This document shows positions 5,466 through 6,772 of a stretch of DNA of 6,772 nt, piece by piece. Source of the DNA: PVC group bacterium (ex Bugula neritina AB1) (lineage in GTDB: Bacteria; GCA-001730085); contig MDLB01000030.1 in the NCBI GenBank assembly GCA_001730085.1, forward strand, positions 1 to 6,772, written 5' to 3'. A program made the position numbers and the translations under genes. Position 1 is the stretch's first letter. The number at the start of each line of letters is the position of its first letter. The notes under the pieces were generated by a model. That model made no database searches. It saw only the letters and a program-made list of their open reading frames with translations, and was not told the origin of the DNA.

Positions 5466-6772
<1,307 letters not shown>

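Overview
The window is a stretch of a compact, A+T-rich protist mitochondrial genome. It encodes two and part of a third respiratory-chain membrane or core subunit (nad6, nad7, cox1), six mitochondrial ribosomal proteins (rps7, rps12, rps8, rpl6, rps2, rps4) and seven tRNAs, all on the + strand. No spacer is longer than about 57 bases. The run rps8-rpl6-rps2-rps4 is, from memory, the arrangement common in stramenopile (heterokont) mitochondria, so a stramenopile is the best guess. I cannot name a genus, and no similarity search was possible. The standard genetic code fits: every conserved Trp examined is TGG, the only tRNA-Trp has a CCA anticodon, and TGA appears as a stop in nad7 and rpl6.

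Layout. Bases 24-176 hold trnI(gau) and trnP(ugg). Bases 204-1606 hold nad6, rps7 and rps12, with nad6 and rps7 overlapping by 17 bases. nad7 follows (1664-2884), and its last 14 bases lie inside trnS(gcu). A cluster trnS(gcu)-trnQ(uug)-trnH(gug) spans 2871-3125. Then come rps8 (apparent TTG start), rpl6, rps2 (ATGA overlap with rpl6) and rps4. The whole of trnV(uac) lies inside the 3' part of the rps4 reading frame. trnW(cca) precedes cox1, which runs off the right edge after 427 codons.

How it works together. nad6 and nad7 are complex I subunits (the proton-pumping membrane arm and the quinone-site 49-kDa subunit), cox1 is the catalytic subunit of complex IV, and the ribosomal proteins and tRNAs serve the organelle's own translation. 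The tRNAs between the coding regions probably act as processing signals in a long polycistronic transcript (the tRNA-punctuation model). That makes the two tRNA/CDS overlaps the most interesting part of the window. Releasing trnS would cut nad7 right after a T that could become TAA by polyadenylation. Releasing trnV would leave rps4 without any stop codon. No new defence system, mobile element or CRISPR array was found.
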